Made by a program: the position numbers and the translations under genes. 41,495 nt of DNA from NCBI GenBank assembly GCA_019420505.1, contig JAHZHC010000001.1:1-41495 (forward strand). Direction: 5' to 3'. Position 1 is the first letter of the stretch. Each line of letters begins with the position of its first letter. The notes below the pieces were generated by a model. It had not been told where the DNA came from. It saw nothing but the letters and a program-made list of their open reading frames with translations, and searched no databases. Below are positions 6,276 to 15,569 of this stretch, in pieces. This DNA is from Ruminococcus sp. (GTDB lineage: Bacteria > Bacillota > Clostridia > Oscillospirales > Ruminococcaceae).

Positions 6276-7601
6276 ATGAATATAATTTTACTGTCTGGCG
6301 GCAGTGGAAAGCGTTTGTGGCCACTGTCTAATGATATCCGATCCAAGCAGTTTATAAAAATGTTCAAGAATAAAGACGGCGAGTATGAATCAATGGTGCA
6401 AAGGGTCTTTCGTCAAATTAAAGAGGTTGACCCTGAGGCAAATATCATTATTGCTACAAGTAAGAAACAGGTGAGTTCAATTCATAACCAGCTGGGTGAC
6501 AGCGTTTCGGTTTGTGTTGAGCCTACAAGACGTGATACCTTTCCCGCAATCGTTTTAGCTTCAGTATTTTTAAACAGTGAAAAAAATGTGAGCAGGGACG
6601 AGGGCGTTATAGTATGTCCTGTTGATCCTTATGTGAGTTCAGATTATTTTGAGTCATTTCTTGAGCTTTATGATATGGCAGTGAACGGTGAACATAATCT
6701 TACGCTTATGGGAATTGAGCCGACATATCCTTCTGAAAAGTATGGATATATTTTACCTGAAACTAAAGAAAAAAAGTCCGATGTTTCATGCTTTATAGAA
6801 AAGCCGAAAGAACAGGAAGCAAGAAAGTATATTGAACAGGGCGCACTCTGGAATGGCGGAATATTTGCGTTTAAATTGGGATATATGCTTGATATAGCCA
6901 AAAATCATATTGAATTTAAAAGCTATAAAGACGTTTTTGAAAAGTATGAAAGTCTTAACAAAATTTCTTTTGATTATGAAGTGGCGGAGAAGGAAAAATC
7001 CATTAAAGTAATGCGCTTTTCAGGACATTGGAAAGACATTGGTTCATGGAATACTTTTGCTGAGGAAATGCATGACAGTGTGATCGGTAAAGCAGTTCTT
7101 AATGAAAATTGCGAAAATACAAATGTAGTTAATGAACTTGATATTCCTGTGCTTTGCATGGGCTGTAAGAACATGATAGTTGCTGCAAGCAGCGATGGCA
7201 TACTTGTTTCTGATAAAGAACAGTCAAGCTATATGAAGCCATATGTAAATGAGTTTAACCAACAGGTAATGTATGCGGAAAAGTCCTGGGGAAGCTTTAC
7301 GGTGCTTGATATTCAAGAAACGAGTATGACTATAAGGATTTCGCTGATGCCGGGACACGGACTTCATTATCATAGCCATAAATATCGTGATGAGATATGG
7401 AATGTGGTTCAGGGAAGCGGAAGAGTTATTATTGACGAAGTAGAAAGCCAAGTAAAATCCGGAGATATTATAACTCTTAAGGCCGGATGTAAGCACACGG
7501 TAAAAGCAGAAACCGAGCTTAAGATAATTGAGGTTCAGCTTGGTTCTGATATTGATGTTAAGGATAAGAAAAAATATAGATTAAATTATCAGAAAGAATA
7601 A
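6276..7601 (+). CDS. manC: Mannose-1-phosphate guanylyltransferase with C-terminal cupin (type II PMI/GMP)
   Basis: The N-terminal nucleotidyltransferase makes GDP-mannose from mannose-1-phosphate and GTP: LLSGGSGKRLWP at 5-16 is the pyrophosphorylase signature and FIEKP at 173-177 the sugar-phosphate site. The C-terminal part (about 345-430) is a cupin phosphomannose-isomerase domain with PGHGLHYHSHKYRDEIW and a double-stranded beta-helix pattern, so the 441-residue protein may also isomerise fructose-6-phosphate. It follows fcl by 9 nt and supplies substrate for gmd. No phosphomannomutase gene is in the window. Confidence 0.94.
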   Translation: MNIILLSGGSGKRLWPLSNDIRSKQFIKMFKNKDGEYESMVQRVFRQIKEVDPEANIIIATSKKQVSSIHNQLGDSVSVCVEPTRRDTFPAIVLASVFLNSEKNVSRDEGVIVCPVDPYVSSDYFESFLELYDMAVNGEHNLTLMGIEPTYPSEKYGYILPETKEKKSDVSCFIEKPKEQEARKYIEQGALWNGGIFAFKLGYMLDIAKNHIEFKSYKDVFEKYESLNKISFDYEVAEKEKSIKVMRFSGHWKDIGSWNTFAEEMHDSVIGKAVLNENCENTNVVNELDIPVLCMGCKNMIVAASSDGILVSDKEQSSYMKPYVNEFNQQVMYAEKSWGSFTVLDIQETSMTIRISLMPGHGLHYHSHKYRDEIWNVVQGSGRVIIDEVESQVKSGDIITLKAGCKHTVKAETELKIIEVQLGSDIDVKDKKKYRLNYQKE

Positions 7602-7640
7602 TTGAATACTATAAAACAAATTGTAATTGGAGGATAGTTG

Positions 7641-8645
7641 ATGAATTATATTATTTTCGGCGGTTCCGGTTTTATAGGTACCCATCTGATTCATTTGCTT
7701 AAAAATGAGGTCGTTACGGATAAAGATAAAATTTATGTTCTTGATATAGTAATGCCGGGAGAAGAGGGAGTTGTTCCCGGTATAGTTGAAAAAAACGAAG
7801 GTGTTGAATACGTTCGTCTTGATGTCAGAAATCAAATTGATTTTGAATTTAAACCGACAAATGACGATATTATATTTAATCTTGCTGCTGTACATAGAAC
7901 TCCGGGTCATGAAGATTATGAATATTTTGAAACAAACATAAGAGGCGCTGAAAATGTAACAGCATTTGCTGAAAAATATGGCATTTCAAAAATCCTTTTT
8001 ACAAGTTCTATTGCTCCTTATGGTGCAGCTGAGGAAAATAAAAAAGAAACCACATTGCCTACTCCTAATACTCCATATGGTATCAGTAAGCTTGTTGCTG
8101 AAAAAATTCATGAAAAATGGCAGGCAGCTGATTCAAAAAGAGAATTAACTATAGTTCGCCCCGGAGTTGTTTACGGAAAAGGCGAGCACGGAAACTTTAC
8201 AAGACTTTATTGGGGAATAAGAAAGCGTTATTTCTTTTATACAGGCCGCCGTGATACAATTAAAGCTTGTATATATGTAAAAGAACTTGTACGCTTTTTT
8301 AAATACAGAATGATTGATAACAGTTTTTCAGGAATTGATATATTCAACTGTACGTTTGAACCTGCTTACAGAATTGATCAGATTTGTGAAACTATGATGA
8401 AAGCTACCGGGATGAAGCGGCATATTATGTTAATACCCGGCAAGCTTCTGATGGCTGCTGCAAGAATTTTAGGTCCTATCGGAGGAAAGAAGATAGGTAT
8501 TCACCCTGCGAGAGTAAAAAAACTTATGATTTCAACTAATATTTGCGGAGAGAAGCTTGCATCAACTGACTACAAATTTTATTATACCTTTGAAGAGTCC
8601 ATTGAGGATTGGTATAATGATTGTGACAGAAATGGTCTTGAATAA
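7641..8645 (+). CDS. NAD-dependent epimerase/dehydratase (extended SDR), sugar unknown
   Basis: The 334-residue Rossmann protein has GGSGFIG at 7-13, NLAAVHRTPG at 80-89, TSS at 121-123 and Tyr146-x3-Lys150 (YGISK), so it is a catalytically complete extended SDR. It differs from gmd, fcl and rmlB in the same locus. The next gene is a WbuB-like glycosyltransferase; such pairs often make and transfer a UDP-N-acetyl-deoxyhexosamine, so a 4-epimerase or 4-keto-reductase acting on a UDP-sugar is plausible but not shown. ATG 7641 is preferred over TTG 7638 because GGAGG ends 7 nt before it. Confidence 0.88.
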   Translation: MNYIIFGGSGFIGTHLIHLLKNEVVTDKDKIYVLDIVMPGEEGVVPGIVEKNEGVEYVRLDVRNQIDFEFKPTNDDIIFNLAAVHRTPGHEDYEYFETNIRGAENVTAFAEKYGISKILFTSSIAPYGAAEENKKETTLPTPNTPYGISKLVAEKIHEKWQAADSKRELTIVRPGVVYGKGEHGNFTRLYWGIRKRYFFYTGRRDTIKACIYVKELVRFFKYRMIDNSFSGIDIFNCTFEPAYRIDQICETMMKATGMKRHIMLIPGKLLMAAARILGPIGGKKIGIHPARVKKLMISTNICGEKLASTDYKFYYTFEESIEDWYNDCDRNGLE

Positions 8646-8671
8646 TTATTTCTTTGTAAAGGATGTTGTTA

Positions 8672-9955
8672 ATGAATAAGCAAAAGAAAAATTTAGTTTT
8701 ATATACTAATTATTATTACCCAGAATTGGCGTCATTGGCACAGCTTTGTACAGATTTATGTCAGGGACTTAAGGAAGATTATAATATTACAGTTATCTGT
8801 TCTATACCATGCTATACTGGTGTAATAGAGGACAAGTACCTGACTCAGAAATATTATTTTGAGGAATATGATGGCGTAAAGGTTATTAGGGTTAGGGTAC
8901 CTCGTTTTGACAAGCATAATAAAATAAGCCGTGTGAAAAACATACTGGCATATTTCTTTCGTTCTATTTTTGCAACATTTAAAGCACCTAAGGCAGATTA
9001 TATTCTTACTGAATCTCAGCCGCCTATTCTCGGAGGGTTGTTAGGTGTTGCCGGTAAATTTCTTAATCGTCTCAGAGGTAAGAAATCAAAAATGATTTAT
9101 ATAATTCAGGATTATAATCCTGAACAGACTATGGTTGTTGGCTTCAGCAAGAATAAGTTTATTCTTAAGGCAATGATGTTTTTTGACAAATTCAGCTGCA
9201 AAAGGGCAAACAAAGTTATTGTTGTGGGAAGCGATATGGTTCCTACAATGAAAAATCGTTTTACAAAAAAGGACGGAACAGTTAGCAAAAGTATACCTGA
9301 TACAGTTTTTATTAATAACTGGATGGATGAAAATGACGTTTATCCGTTAGAAAAGGACAATCCTAAAGTTATGGATTTTAAGAGAAAACATGGTCTTGAA
9401 GGAAAGTTCGTGATAATGTATTCCGGCAATATTGGTTTATTTTATGATCTGGATAACCTGTTTAAAGTTGTTGAACGTTTTAAAGACCGTGATGATGTAG
9501 TATTTCCGTTTGTAGGCGAGGGTACAAAAAAAGATGAACTAATGAAATATGCAGAAGAGCATGGAATGAAAAATGTTGTATTTATTCCTTATCAGTCAAA
9601 AGAGGAACTGGTTTATAGCTTAAATGCAGCAGATGTTCACTGGATCGTGAATGCTCAAGGAGTAAAGGGTGTGTCTTGTCCGTCTAAACTGTATGGAATA
9701 TTAGCTGTAGGAAAGCCTTCGCTTGGTGTTTTGGAAGAGGGCACAGAGGCAAGAAATATTATTGAAACAAGGAAAACAGGTCATGTTGTTTCACCAATGG
9801 ATTATAATGGTGTATACAGGCTTATTGAAGCTTTTATTAACACCAGTGAAACAGAACTTAAGGAAATGGGTGTAAGGGGAAGAGAATATATGCTCGGACA
9901 CTTGACAAAGGAAATTTCCATTCAGAAATATAAAGAGGAAATAGAATCGTGCTGA
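8672..9955 (+). CDS. GT4-family glycosyltransferase, WbuB-like
   Basis: The 427-residue GT-B enzyme has N-terminal YTNYYYPELASLAQL (11-25), typical of WbuB-like transferases adding N-acetylfucosamine-type sugars, a central IIQDYNPEQ, a phosphate-binding SGNIGLFYDL (251-260) and a donor-site region CPSKLYGILAVGKP (336-349). It acts on the cytoplasmic face. Start ATG 8672 fits AAAGGA at 8658-8663; the ATG at 8663 overlaps that site and is unlikely. Family assignment is good; the donor sugar is not determined. Confidence 0.9.
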   Translation: MNKQKKNLVLYTNYYYPELASLAQLCTDLCQGLKEDYNITVICSIPCYTGVIEDKYLTQKYYFEEYDGVKVIRVRVPRFDKHNKISRVKNILAYFFRSIFATFKAPKADYILTESQPPILGGLLGVAGKFLNRLRGKKSKMIYIIQDYNPEQTMVVGFSKNKFILKAMMFFDKFSCKRANKVIVVGSDMVPTMKNRFTKKDGTVSKSIPDTVFINNWMDENDVYPLEKDNPKVMDFKRKHGLEGKFVIMYSGNIGLFYDLDNLFKVVERFKDRDDVVFPFVGEGTKKDELMKYAEEHGMKNVVFIPYQSKEELVYSLNAADVHWIVNAQGVKGVSCPSKLYGILAVGKPSLGVLEEGTEARNIIETRKTGHVVSPMDYNGVYRLIEAFINTSETELKEMGVRGREYMLGHLTKEISIQKYKEEIESC

Positions 9956-9990
9956 ATCATTAAGTTATTAATGTAGGAGGATTTTTGTAT

Positions 9991-11055
9991 ATGAAAAAGG
10001 TTGCATATATTGGCGGTTATTGGGCGCCTAATATAGGAAACGCTTTTTTTAATTTAGGTGCGGATTATGTATTGAAAAAGGTATTTGGTGATGAAAATGT
10101 TACTATGGTTTTTGATCAGCCTGCATACATAACTCAATGGAAAACCGAAAAGGGTAATCCGCCATGGGCAATTGATTATTTTTCACATCTTAATGTGGAT
10201 TATGTTGTTCTTCTTGGACCTGTAATTACAAAATCATTTCTCGCAATATGGAAACCCACTCTTGACAGGTTAAAAGAGAGAAATATCAGATATATGATTT
10301 TAAGTGCAGGAATGATGAAATATGATGAACAGGTAATTAAAGAGGTAAAAGAGTATTTTCTTGAAAACCCACCATATGTTATTACCACTCGTGATAGAGA
10401 TACGTATGAGATGTTCAAGGATACAATTGAAAATATTTATGACGGAATCTGTTTTGCATTTTTTATGCCTGATTGTTATAAGCCTGTTTCGACAGATCTT
10501 AAACCGGTTATTGCAGTAAATTTTGATAAAATTGATGAACCTTATATTTACATGGATGATGACAACAAAAAAACAGATATCACTTTTGATTATGAGGATC
10601 ATAAAATTGGAATGAAATTTGGATTTCTTTCAAGGATAGGTTTGAAAACAGATAGATTCACTGATGCAGTGGTATACATGAAAAGTCCTTTGCCGAGAGG
10701 CAAAAGACCTGTAAAAATCGGTAATTACAATGTTATAAGAACAGATCACCGTTTTTCTCCAATGTTTATGCGAAAGGTCTATCGTTATAACAATTCATTT
10801 TGTGCGGATATTCCCCATACTTATGCTAACATTTATGCAGAGGCCGAACTTACATTGTCTGACCGTGTTCATGCTTGTGCTGTTACGCTGGCATATGGAA
10901 ATTCTGCATATTTGTTTGCAAAAACCGGACGAAGCGCATTGCTTAAACGTGTTGGAGCTGAGGGTATTGAAGATCATCCTGTTAAAATAGATTTACAATA
11001 TCTTAAAAATGAAAAGGAAAAAATGATCCAATGGTTAAAATCCATTGAGTATTAA
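9991..11055 (+). CDS. Polysaccharide pyruvyl transferase family protein
   Basis: The 354-residue protein belongs to the pyruvyl transferase family (PF04230), which moves pyruvate from phosphoenolpyruvate to a sugar as a ketal and makes the polymer anionic. Evidence is the N-terminal YIGGYWAPNIGNAFFNLG (6-23), ITTRDRDTYEMF (131-142) and the C-terminal LTLSDRVHACAVTLAYGN (287-304) with the diagnostic Ser-Asp-Arg-x-His. Start ATG 9991 has GGAGG 10 nt upstream. A second family member is at 26247-27320. Some family members have other roles, so the ketal function is inferred. Confidence 0.87.
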   Translation: MKKVAYIGGYWAPNIGNAFFNLGADYVLKKVFGDENVTMVFDQPAYITQWKTEKGNPPWAIDYFSHLNVDYVVLLGPVITKSFLAIWKPTLDRLKERNIRYMILSAGMMKYDEQVIKEVKEYFLENPPYVITTRDRDTYEMFKDTIENIYDGICFAFFMPDCYKPVSTDLKPVIAVNFDKIDEPYIYMDDDNKKTDITFDYEDHKIGMKFGFLSRIGLKTDRFTDAVVYMKSPLPRGKRPVKIGNYNVIRTDHRFSPMFMRKVYRYNNSFCADIPHTYANIYAEAELTLSDRVHACAVTLAYGNSAYLFAKTGRSALLKRVGAEGIEDHPVKIDLQYLKNEKEKMIQWLKSIEY

Positions 11056-11076
11056 TATAGATAAGGAGTAGGATAA

Positions 11077-11640
11077 ATGAAACTTATTCCTAAACTTATG
11101 ATGAAATTACAGGGAATTGAATATGGAGAAAGATGTTCATTTCACGGAATTCCCATAATAGCAAAAAATAAGACGGCGAAAATTAATCTGGGTAATGGCT
11201 GTCGCATCAGAAGTTCTGTGATCAGTAATTTGATAGGTCTATATCAGAGGACAATAATTACAGCCAAGGGAAATGGTATAATAGATTTTGGTGATGATAT
11301 AGGAATGTCCGGAGTTACAATATATGCCCGTGAATCAATTAAAATAGGAGCAAAGTGTCTTATTGGTGCTAATACCAAAATACTTGATAATGATTTTCAT
11401 CCAGTTGACGCACAGATAAGAAAAGAAACTCCGGGGCAGCATATACCAAGTGCTCCTGTGGTTATCGGTGAAAATGTATTTATCGGATGTAATTGTTTGA
11501 TACTTAAAGGTACAGAAATTGGCGACAATACTACAATCGGTGCGGGAAGTGTGGTAACAGGCAAGATTCCTGCAAATTGTATCGCAGCCGGTAATCCTGC
11601 AAGAGTAATAAAAGTTTTGGATGGAGTTAATGATGGTTAA
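11077..11640 (+). CDS. Hexapeptide-repeat O-acetyltransferase, maltose-acetyltransferase-like
   Basis: The 187-residue left-handed beta-helix acyltransferase shows repeats such as IGAKCLIGANTKI, the catalytic DNDFHPVDA with its histidine, IGENVFIGCNCLI and IGDNTTIGAGSVV, ending in PANCIAAGNPARVI. It would transfer acetyl from acetyl-CoA to a hydroxyl of a sugar in the repeat unit. It overlaps the next acyltransferase gene by 8 nt, implying coupled translation. Acceptor unknown. Confidence 0.9.
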   Translation: MKLIPKLMMKLQGIEYGERCSFHGIPIIAKNKTAKINLGNGCRIRSSVISNLIGLYQRTIITAKGNGIIDFGDDIGMSGVTIYARESIKIGAKCLIGANTKILDNDFHPVDAQIRKETPGQHIPSAPVVIGENVFIGCNCLILKGTEIGDNTTIGAGSVVTGKIPANCIAAGNPARVIKVLDGVNDG

Positions 11641-12232
11641 ATATTATTTCAGCAAATTATTTAGAAAAATAGCAGGAATGCCATCAATAAACAGCTGTGA
11701 TATTCATAAAACTGCAAAGATTGGGTCTTATAGTTCAATGACTGAAAGTTCTATGGGAAAATACAGTTACATAGGTGATAATACTATAGTATCTTGTACT
11801 TCCATAGGATGCTTTACTTCCATATCTTCAAACTGTGCAATCGGCGGAGGTGCACATCCTATGGATTGGGTTTCAACTTCGCCGGTATTCACGTCTCACA
11901 GAAGTATTTTACGTTTTAACTTTGCAAAGCATGAATTTAATCCTTACAAGCCTGTAACCATAGGAAACGATGTATGGATCGGTGCCCATTGTATGATAAA
12001 ATCTGGTGTAAAGATTGCTGATGGTGCGGTTATCGGTATGGGTTCAGTTGTTACTAAGGATGTTGGAGCTTATGAAATTTGGGCTGGTAATCCTGCACAT
12101 CTGATTAGAAAAAGATTTGATGATGAAACAATATCAAAGCTTCTTGAAAGCCGATGGTGGAACTGGAGTGATGATAAAATAAGATTAAATGCGGACAAAT
12201 ACAATGATGTTAATGCATTTTTAAACAAGTGA
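11633..12232 (+). CDS. Hexapeptide-repeat acetyltransferase, CatB/Vat-like
   Basis: A beta-helix acetyltransferase of the xenobiotic/CatB type: IGGGAHPMDWVSTSPVF holds the catalytic histidine, followed by IGNDVWIGAHCMI, IADGAVIGMGSVV, and the tail RWWNWSDDKI. ATG 11633 is chosen because GGAG at 11623-11626 gives 6-nt spacing; ATG 11621 is in frame but has no ribosome site. It overlaps the 3' end of the previous acyltransferase. Closely similar in layout to the acetyltransferase at 21474. It probably acetylates a sugar; no antibiotic-resistance context. Confidence 0.89.
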   Translation: MVKYYFSKLFRKIAGMPSINSCDIHKTAKIGSYSSMTESSMGKYSYIGDNTIVSCTSIGCFTSISSNCAIGGGAHPMDWVSTSPVFTSHRSILRFNFAKHEFNPYKPVTIGNDVWIGAHCMIKSGVKIADGAVIGMGSVVTKDVGAYEIWAGNPAHLIRKRFDDETISKLLESRWWNWSDDKIRLNADKYNDVNAFLNK

Positions 12233-12245
12233 AAGGACGGCGTTT

Positions 12246-13337
12246 ATGAAAAGATATAAAGTATTAGTGATTGCTTCTTATCCTGCACCATATCGTGTTG
12301 GTGTATTTAAAGAACTGTCACATTATTTTAATCTTGAAACTTATTTTGATACCTGTGCCAATGAGAACAGAAGTTCAGAATGGTTCTGTAAAAGCGGTGA
12401 TTTTTCTTTTAGTATTTTAGATAACGATGAGGCAAGACAAAGATTTAAACAAGCTTTAAAAAATATAAATAAATTTGATTTTGTATTGGCTTATGATCCG
12501 GTCAGAAAACCTGCAATTAAGGCAATTTTTAAATGCCGTCTCCATAATATTCCTTATTACGTTAATAATGACGGGGCGATTATAAATAAAAATTTTTTGA
12601 AGGACAGTCTTAAAAAGTTTTTATACAGAGGAGCGAAGGCCTGTTTTTCCAGCGGGCACTCAGCGACCGAATATTTTAAATATTATGGAATCCCGGAAGA
12701 AAGAATTCCGGTTCATAATTTTTCCTCATTGACAAAAGAGGATATTTTATTGAAACCTGTTTCTGAAGAAGAAAAATCAAATCTGAGAAGACAGCTGAAT
12801 ATAGAGGATAAAAAAACAGTTATAACTGTAGGACAATTCATACATAGAAAAGGTTTTGATGTGCTTCTGAGAGCATGGAAACAAGCTGATGACAAAGCAC
12901 AGTTGCTGATAATAGGCGGCGGCGACGAACAGATTTCTTATGAGAAGTTTGTAAAAGAAAACGGACTTCAGAATGTCAGAATAATTGGATTTATGCAAAA
13001 GGAAGACCTGTTTCGGTATTACTGTGCATCTGATATATTTGTACTTCCAACAAGAGAAGATGTATGGGGCTTAGTAGTTAATGAAGCAATGGCTGTAGGC
13101 TTGCCGGTTATTACTACGGATAATTGTAATGCCGGACTTGAGCTTATAGAAAATGGAATAAACGGTTATATAGTGCCTGTTGAAAACGATAATGAATTGG
13201 CAGAAAAGATTTTATATTTATTGTCTGATTCTTCATTGTGTAAAAGTATGTCAATAAATAATCTTGAAAAAATAGAGAATTTTACTATTGAAAAAATTGC
13301 ACAAAGTCATATAGAGGTAATTAACAAAACTATGTAA
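12246..13337 (+). CDS. GT4-family glycosyltransferase
   Basis: 363-residue GT-B retaining transferase. Visible: N-terminal YPAPYRVGVFKEL (12-24), VGQFIHRKGFDVLL (195-208), GGGDEQ (224-229), and LPTREDVWGLVVNEAMAVG (267-285) with the donor-phosphate acidic residues, then NGYIVP. It follows the acyltransferases by 13 nt in the operon. It adds one sugar to the lipid-linked repeat unit; identity unknown. Confidence 0.9.
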   Translation: MKRYKVLVIASYPAPYRVGVFKELSHYFNLETYFDTCANENRSSEWFCKSGDFSFSILDNDEARQRFKQALKNINKFDFVLAYDPVRKPAIKAIFKCRLHNIPYYVNNDGAIINKNFLKDSLKKFLYRGAKACFSSGHSATEYFKYYGIPEERIPVHNFSSLTKEDILLKPVSEEEKSNLRRQLNIEDKKTVITVGQFIHRKGFDVLLRAWKQADDKAQLLIIGGGDEQISYEKFVKENGLQNVRIIGFMQKEDLFRYYCASDIFVLPTREDVWGLVVNEAMAVGLPVITTDNCNAGLELIENGINGYIVPVENDNELAEKILYLLSDSSLCKSMSINNLEKIENFTIEKIAQSHIEVINKTM

Positions 13338-13363
13338 TTAATATAAGAAATTCGGAGCGAAGC

Positions 13364-14548
13364 ATGTTAAAGAAAACAAAAAAAGATATAGAAAAATATT
13401 TATTGGGTTTTGCAATACTTACCTCTATATTATCTTTTTCGCCTGACAGCAGTATTTCTGGAATTTGCGGAAAACTAATGTATTTACTTTGGGGATTTGC
13501 ATTATTACACCAGTTTGTTAAATCACGTATGCATATAAATCAAACAGTAAAATATATGGTGTTTACATATGTATTGTTTTTTATATTGTGTTATCTTTTT
13601 TACTTTATGGGGTTTTATCCGTCCTCGGGATCGGGAAATGCAGGAAATTTAGGGTTTTGTGCTGTTTTCTATCTTATCGGATATAATTATTCATGGAAAG
13701 ATGACAATGCAATAAATTTTTTAATGTATTCAGCTATGATAGCTTATTTAATTATAACTTTTAATGCGTTGATAATGATTAATCAATTGGACGAAAATGC
13801 AATAATATGGAATAAAAATCAATTGGGGCAAATGCTTGGCAGTGCAATTATATTTGAGGTTCTGATCTTACCTCCTTTGTTAAAAAATTTATTTTTAAAG
13901 AGTTTATTGTATATCAGTGGTATTTTATCTTTGATCGGATTAATGCGGCTTCATTCCCGAACACCTATAATTGCAGTAACAGTAATTGCAATAGTTTTAT
14001 TTTTTACAAAGAAAAATAAAACAAAAAAGGATTATTGGATTGCTGTTTCAGTGATTTTAATAGTTTGTTTGATAATAGTTTATATGGGCGGAACAGAATT
14101 TTTGAGAGATTTATTTGATATTGACAGCGAAAGTGAGATGACCTCGGCTGAGGGGTTAAATAGCATGACTTCCGGTCGTCTTGATGGATATAAATTGGCG
14201 ATCAAAGACTTTATTAGAAGCCCTGTTATTGGAATTGGCGCTTATGCCTATATAGATAATTTTATTATATGTACTTTGCGTACTGGAGGAATACTTTCAG
14301 CAATATTTATATTGCCTTTTGTTTATGGGAAACTGTTTAATGAATTTAAGAAAGTAAATGTGATAATTGATCAAAAATCTGACTATGATGATCGTGTTGT
14401 TAATATTATGTTTTTACTGAAATGTTTTATTATTTATTTCTTTGTGATATCATTAATGGAAGGATACCCCCCGTTAGGTCCGGGGACCTCCGTGTTTTTG
14501 TTGTGGATTTTGTTTGGGATAGCTGATAACATGAAGGAAAAGGAATAG
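13364..14548 (+). CDS. O-antigen ligase/polymerase-like membrane protein (candidate Wzy)
   Basis: 394 residues, almost wholly hydrophobic, with about ten predicted membrane segments and a larger polar loop near 245-285 (FDIDSESEMTSAEGLNSMTS, then GRLDGYKLAIKDF). The GR-x-x-x-x-x-x-A motif followed by SPVIGIGAYAY is what O-antigen ligase/polymerase (PF04932) proteins show after their long loop. It would join flipped repeat units on the outer face. It is the only such protein in the window, consistent with a Wzy role beside the wzx at 28600. Confidence 0.8.
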   Translation: MLKKTKKDIEKYLLGFAILTSILSFSPDSSISGICGKLMYLLWGFALLHQFVKSRMHINQTVKYMVFTYVLFFILCYLFYFMGFYPSSGSGNAGNLGFCAVFYLIGYNYSWKDDNAINFLMYSAMIAYLIITFNALIMINQLDENAIIWNKNQLGQMLGSAIIFEVLILPPLLKNLFLKSLLYISGILSLIGLMRLHSRTPIIAVTVIAIVLFFTKKNKTKKDYWIAVSVILIVCLIIVYMGGTEFLRDLFDIDSESEMTSAEGLNSMTSGRLDGYKLAIKDFIRSPVIGIGAYAYIDNFIICTLRTGGILSAIFILPFVYGKLFNEFKKVNVIIDQKSDYDDRVVNIMFLLKCFIIYFFVISLMEGYPPLGPGTSVFLLWILFGIADNMKEKE

Positions 14549-14589
14549 AAAGCAAGAGTTTAATCAATAATGATAATTTGTTTATATAA

Positions 14590-15552
14590 ATGAATGATGA
14601 AAAGAGTGAAAATATGAATACAATTCCGATAAGCGTTGTTATTCCTACAATGAATCGTGTAAATACTTTGAAAGAAACACTAAATCATATTGAGAATTCT
14701 TCTCATTATCCTGAAGAAATTATTATAGTAGATCAAAGTACAGATTCGAAAATCTGTGATGAGATTAAGAATGTAACAGATATGTTTCCGTTGAATATTC
14801 ATTATTATCACAGAGAGCCTTCATTGACAATGGCAAGAAATTTTGGTATTGAAAAGGTTAAAAATGATATAGTCGTATTTATGGATGACGATGTAAACAT
14901 TCCGGAAGATACTATAGCTGAAATTTATAATATAATGACCGATACTTCAATAAGTATGATTGCCGGTTTAGATTTAAATGCAGGAATAGAAAAATCTAAA
15001 ATGGGTTATTTGTTTGGGAAAAAATCATATAAGCGCAGACACTCAGGTCATATTGCTTTTGGTTTATACGGCAGATTACCTCAGAATGTTCAGACAAGAG
15101 CTGAAACAGAGTGGGCAATGGGATTTTTCTTTGTGGTAAGAAAGAGTTTGGTGTATAAATGGAATTTAGATTGGGAATCTCAGTTTATTAGCTATGGTTA
15201 TCCTGAAGATCTGGATTTCAGTCACAGATATTATATGGCATCAAAAAAGGAAAACCTAAAATGTATTGTTGATCCTAAGATCAAAGTTTATCATATGGTT
15301 TCAAAAGAGTGGCGTGAAACTTCTTGGAAAGTAACTTATATGCAGATAATTAACAGGGAGTTTTTAACATACAAATGGGGCTTAGGATTTAAATCAAGGA
15401 TAATGACAAGATGGTCTAACTTCGGATTGTTTATTCAGCGTTTAATAAAGCGTGACAATTGTTTGGATGTTTTAAAAGCACAGTGGTTTTGTGACAGACA
15501 CAGAAAAGACATTCGAAGCGGAAATCTTCATACTGAAATTTATTTAAAATAA
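14590..15552 (+). CDS. GT2-family glycosyltransferase
   Basis: 320-residue GT-A enzyme: ISVVIPTMNRVNTLKETL (14-31), IIIVDQSTD (44-52), and the metal-binding VVFMDDDVNIP (95-105). The later WAMGFFFVVRKS and YGYPEDLDFSHR stretches fit acceptor-side elements of the family. The start is uncertain: ATG 14590 has no ribosome site, whereas ATG 14614, in frame, has a weak AAAAGAG 7 nt upstream and gives the usual N-terminus MNTIPISVVIPT. Confidence 0.88.
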   Translation: MNDEKSENMNTIPISVVIPTMNRVNTLKETLNHIENSSHYPEEIIIVDQSTDSKICDEIKNVTDMFPLNIHYYHREPSLTMARNFGIEKVKNDIVVFMDDDVNIPEDTIAEIYNIMTDTSISMIAGLDLNAGIEKSKMGYLFGKKSYKRRHSGHIAFGLYGRLPQNVQTRAETEWAMGFFFVVRKSLVYKWNLDWESQFISYGYPEDLDFSHRYYMASKKENLKCIVDPKIKVYHMVSKEWRETSWKVTYMQIINREFLTYKWGLGFKSRIMTRWSNFGLFIQRLIKRDNCLDVLKAQWFCDRHRKDIRSGNLHTEIYLK

Positions 15553-15569
15553 GATGAGGTGATATTTGC

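Noticed and set aside
11633..12232. Chloramphenicol or streptogramin acetyltransferase (resistance gene)
   Set aside because: The fold is shared, but its position among sugar genes and coupling to another sugar acetyltransferase favour glycan acetylation.
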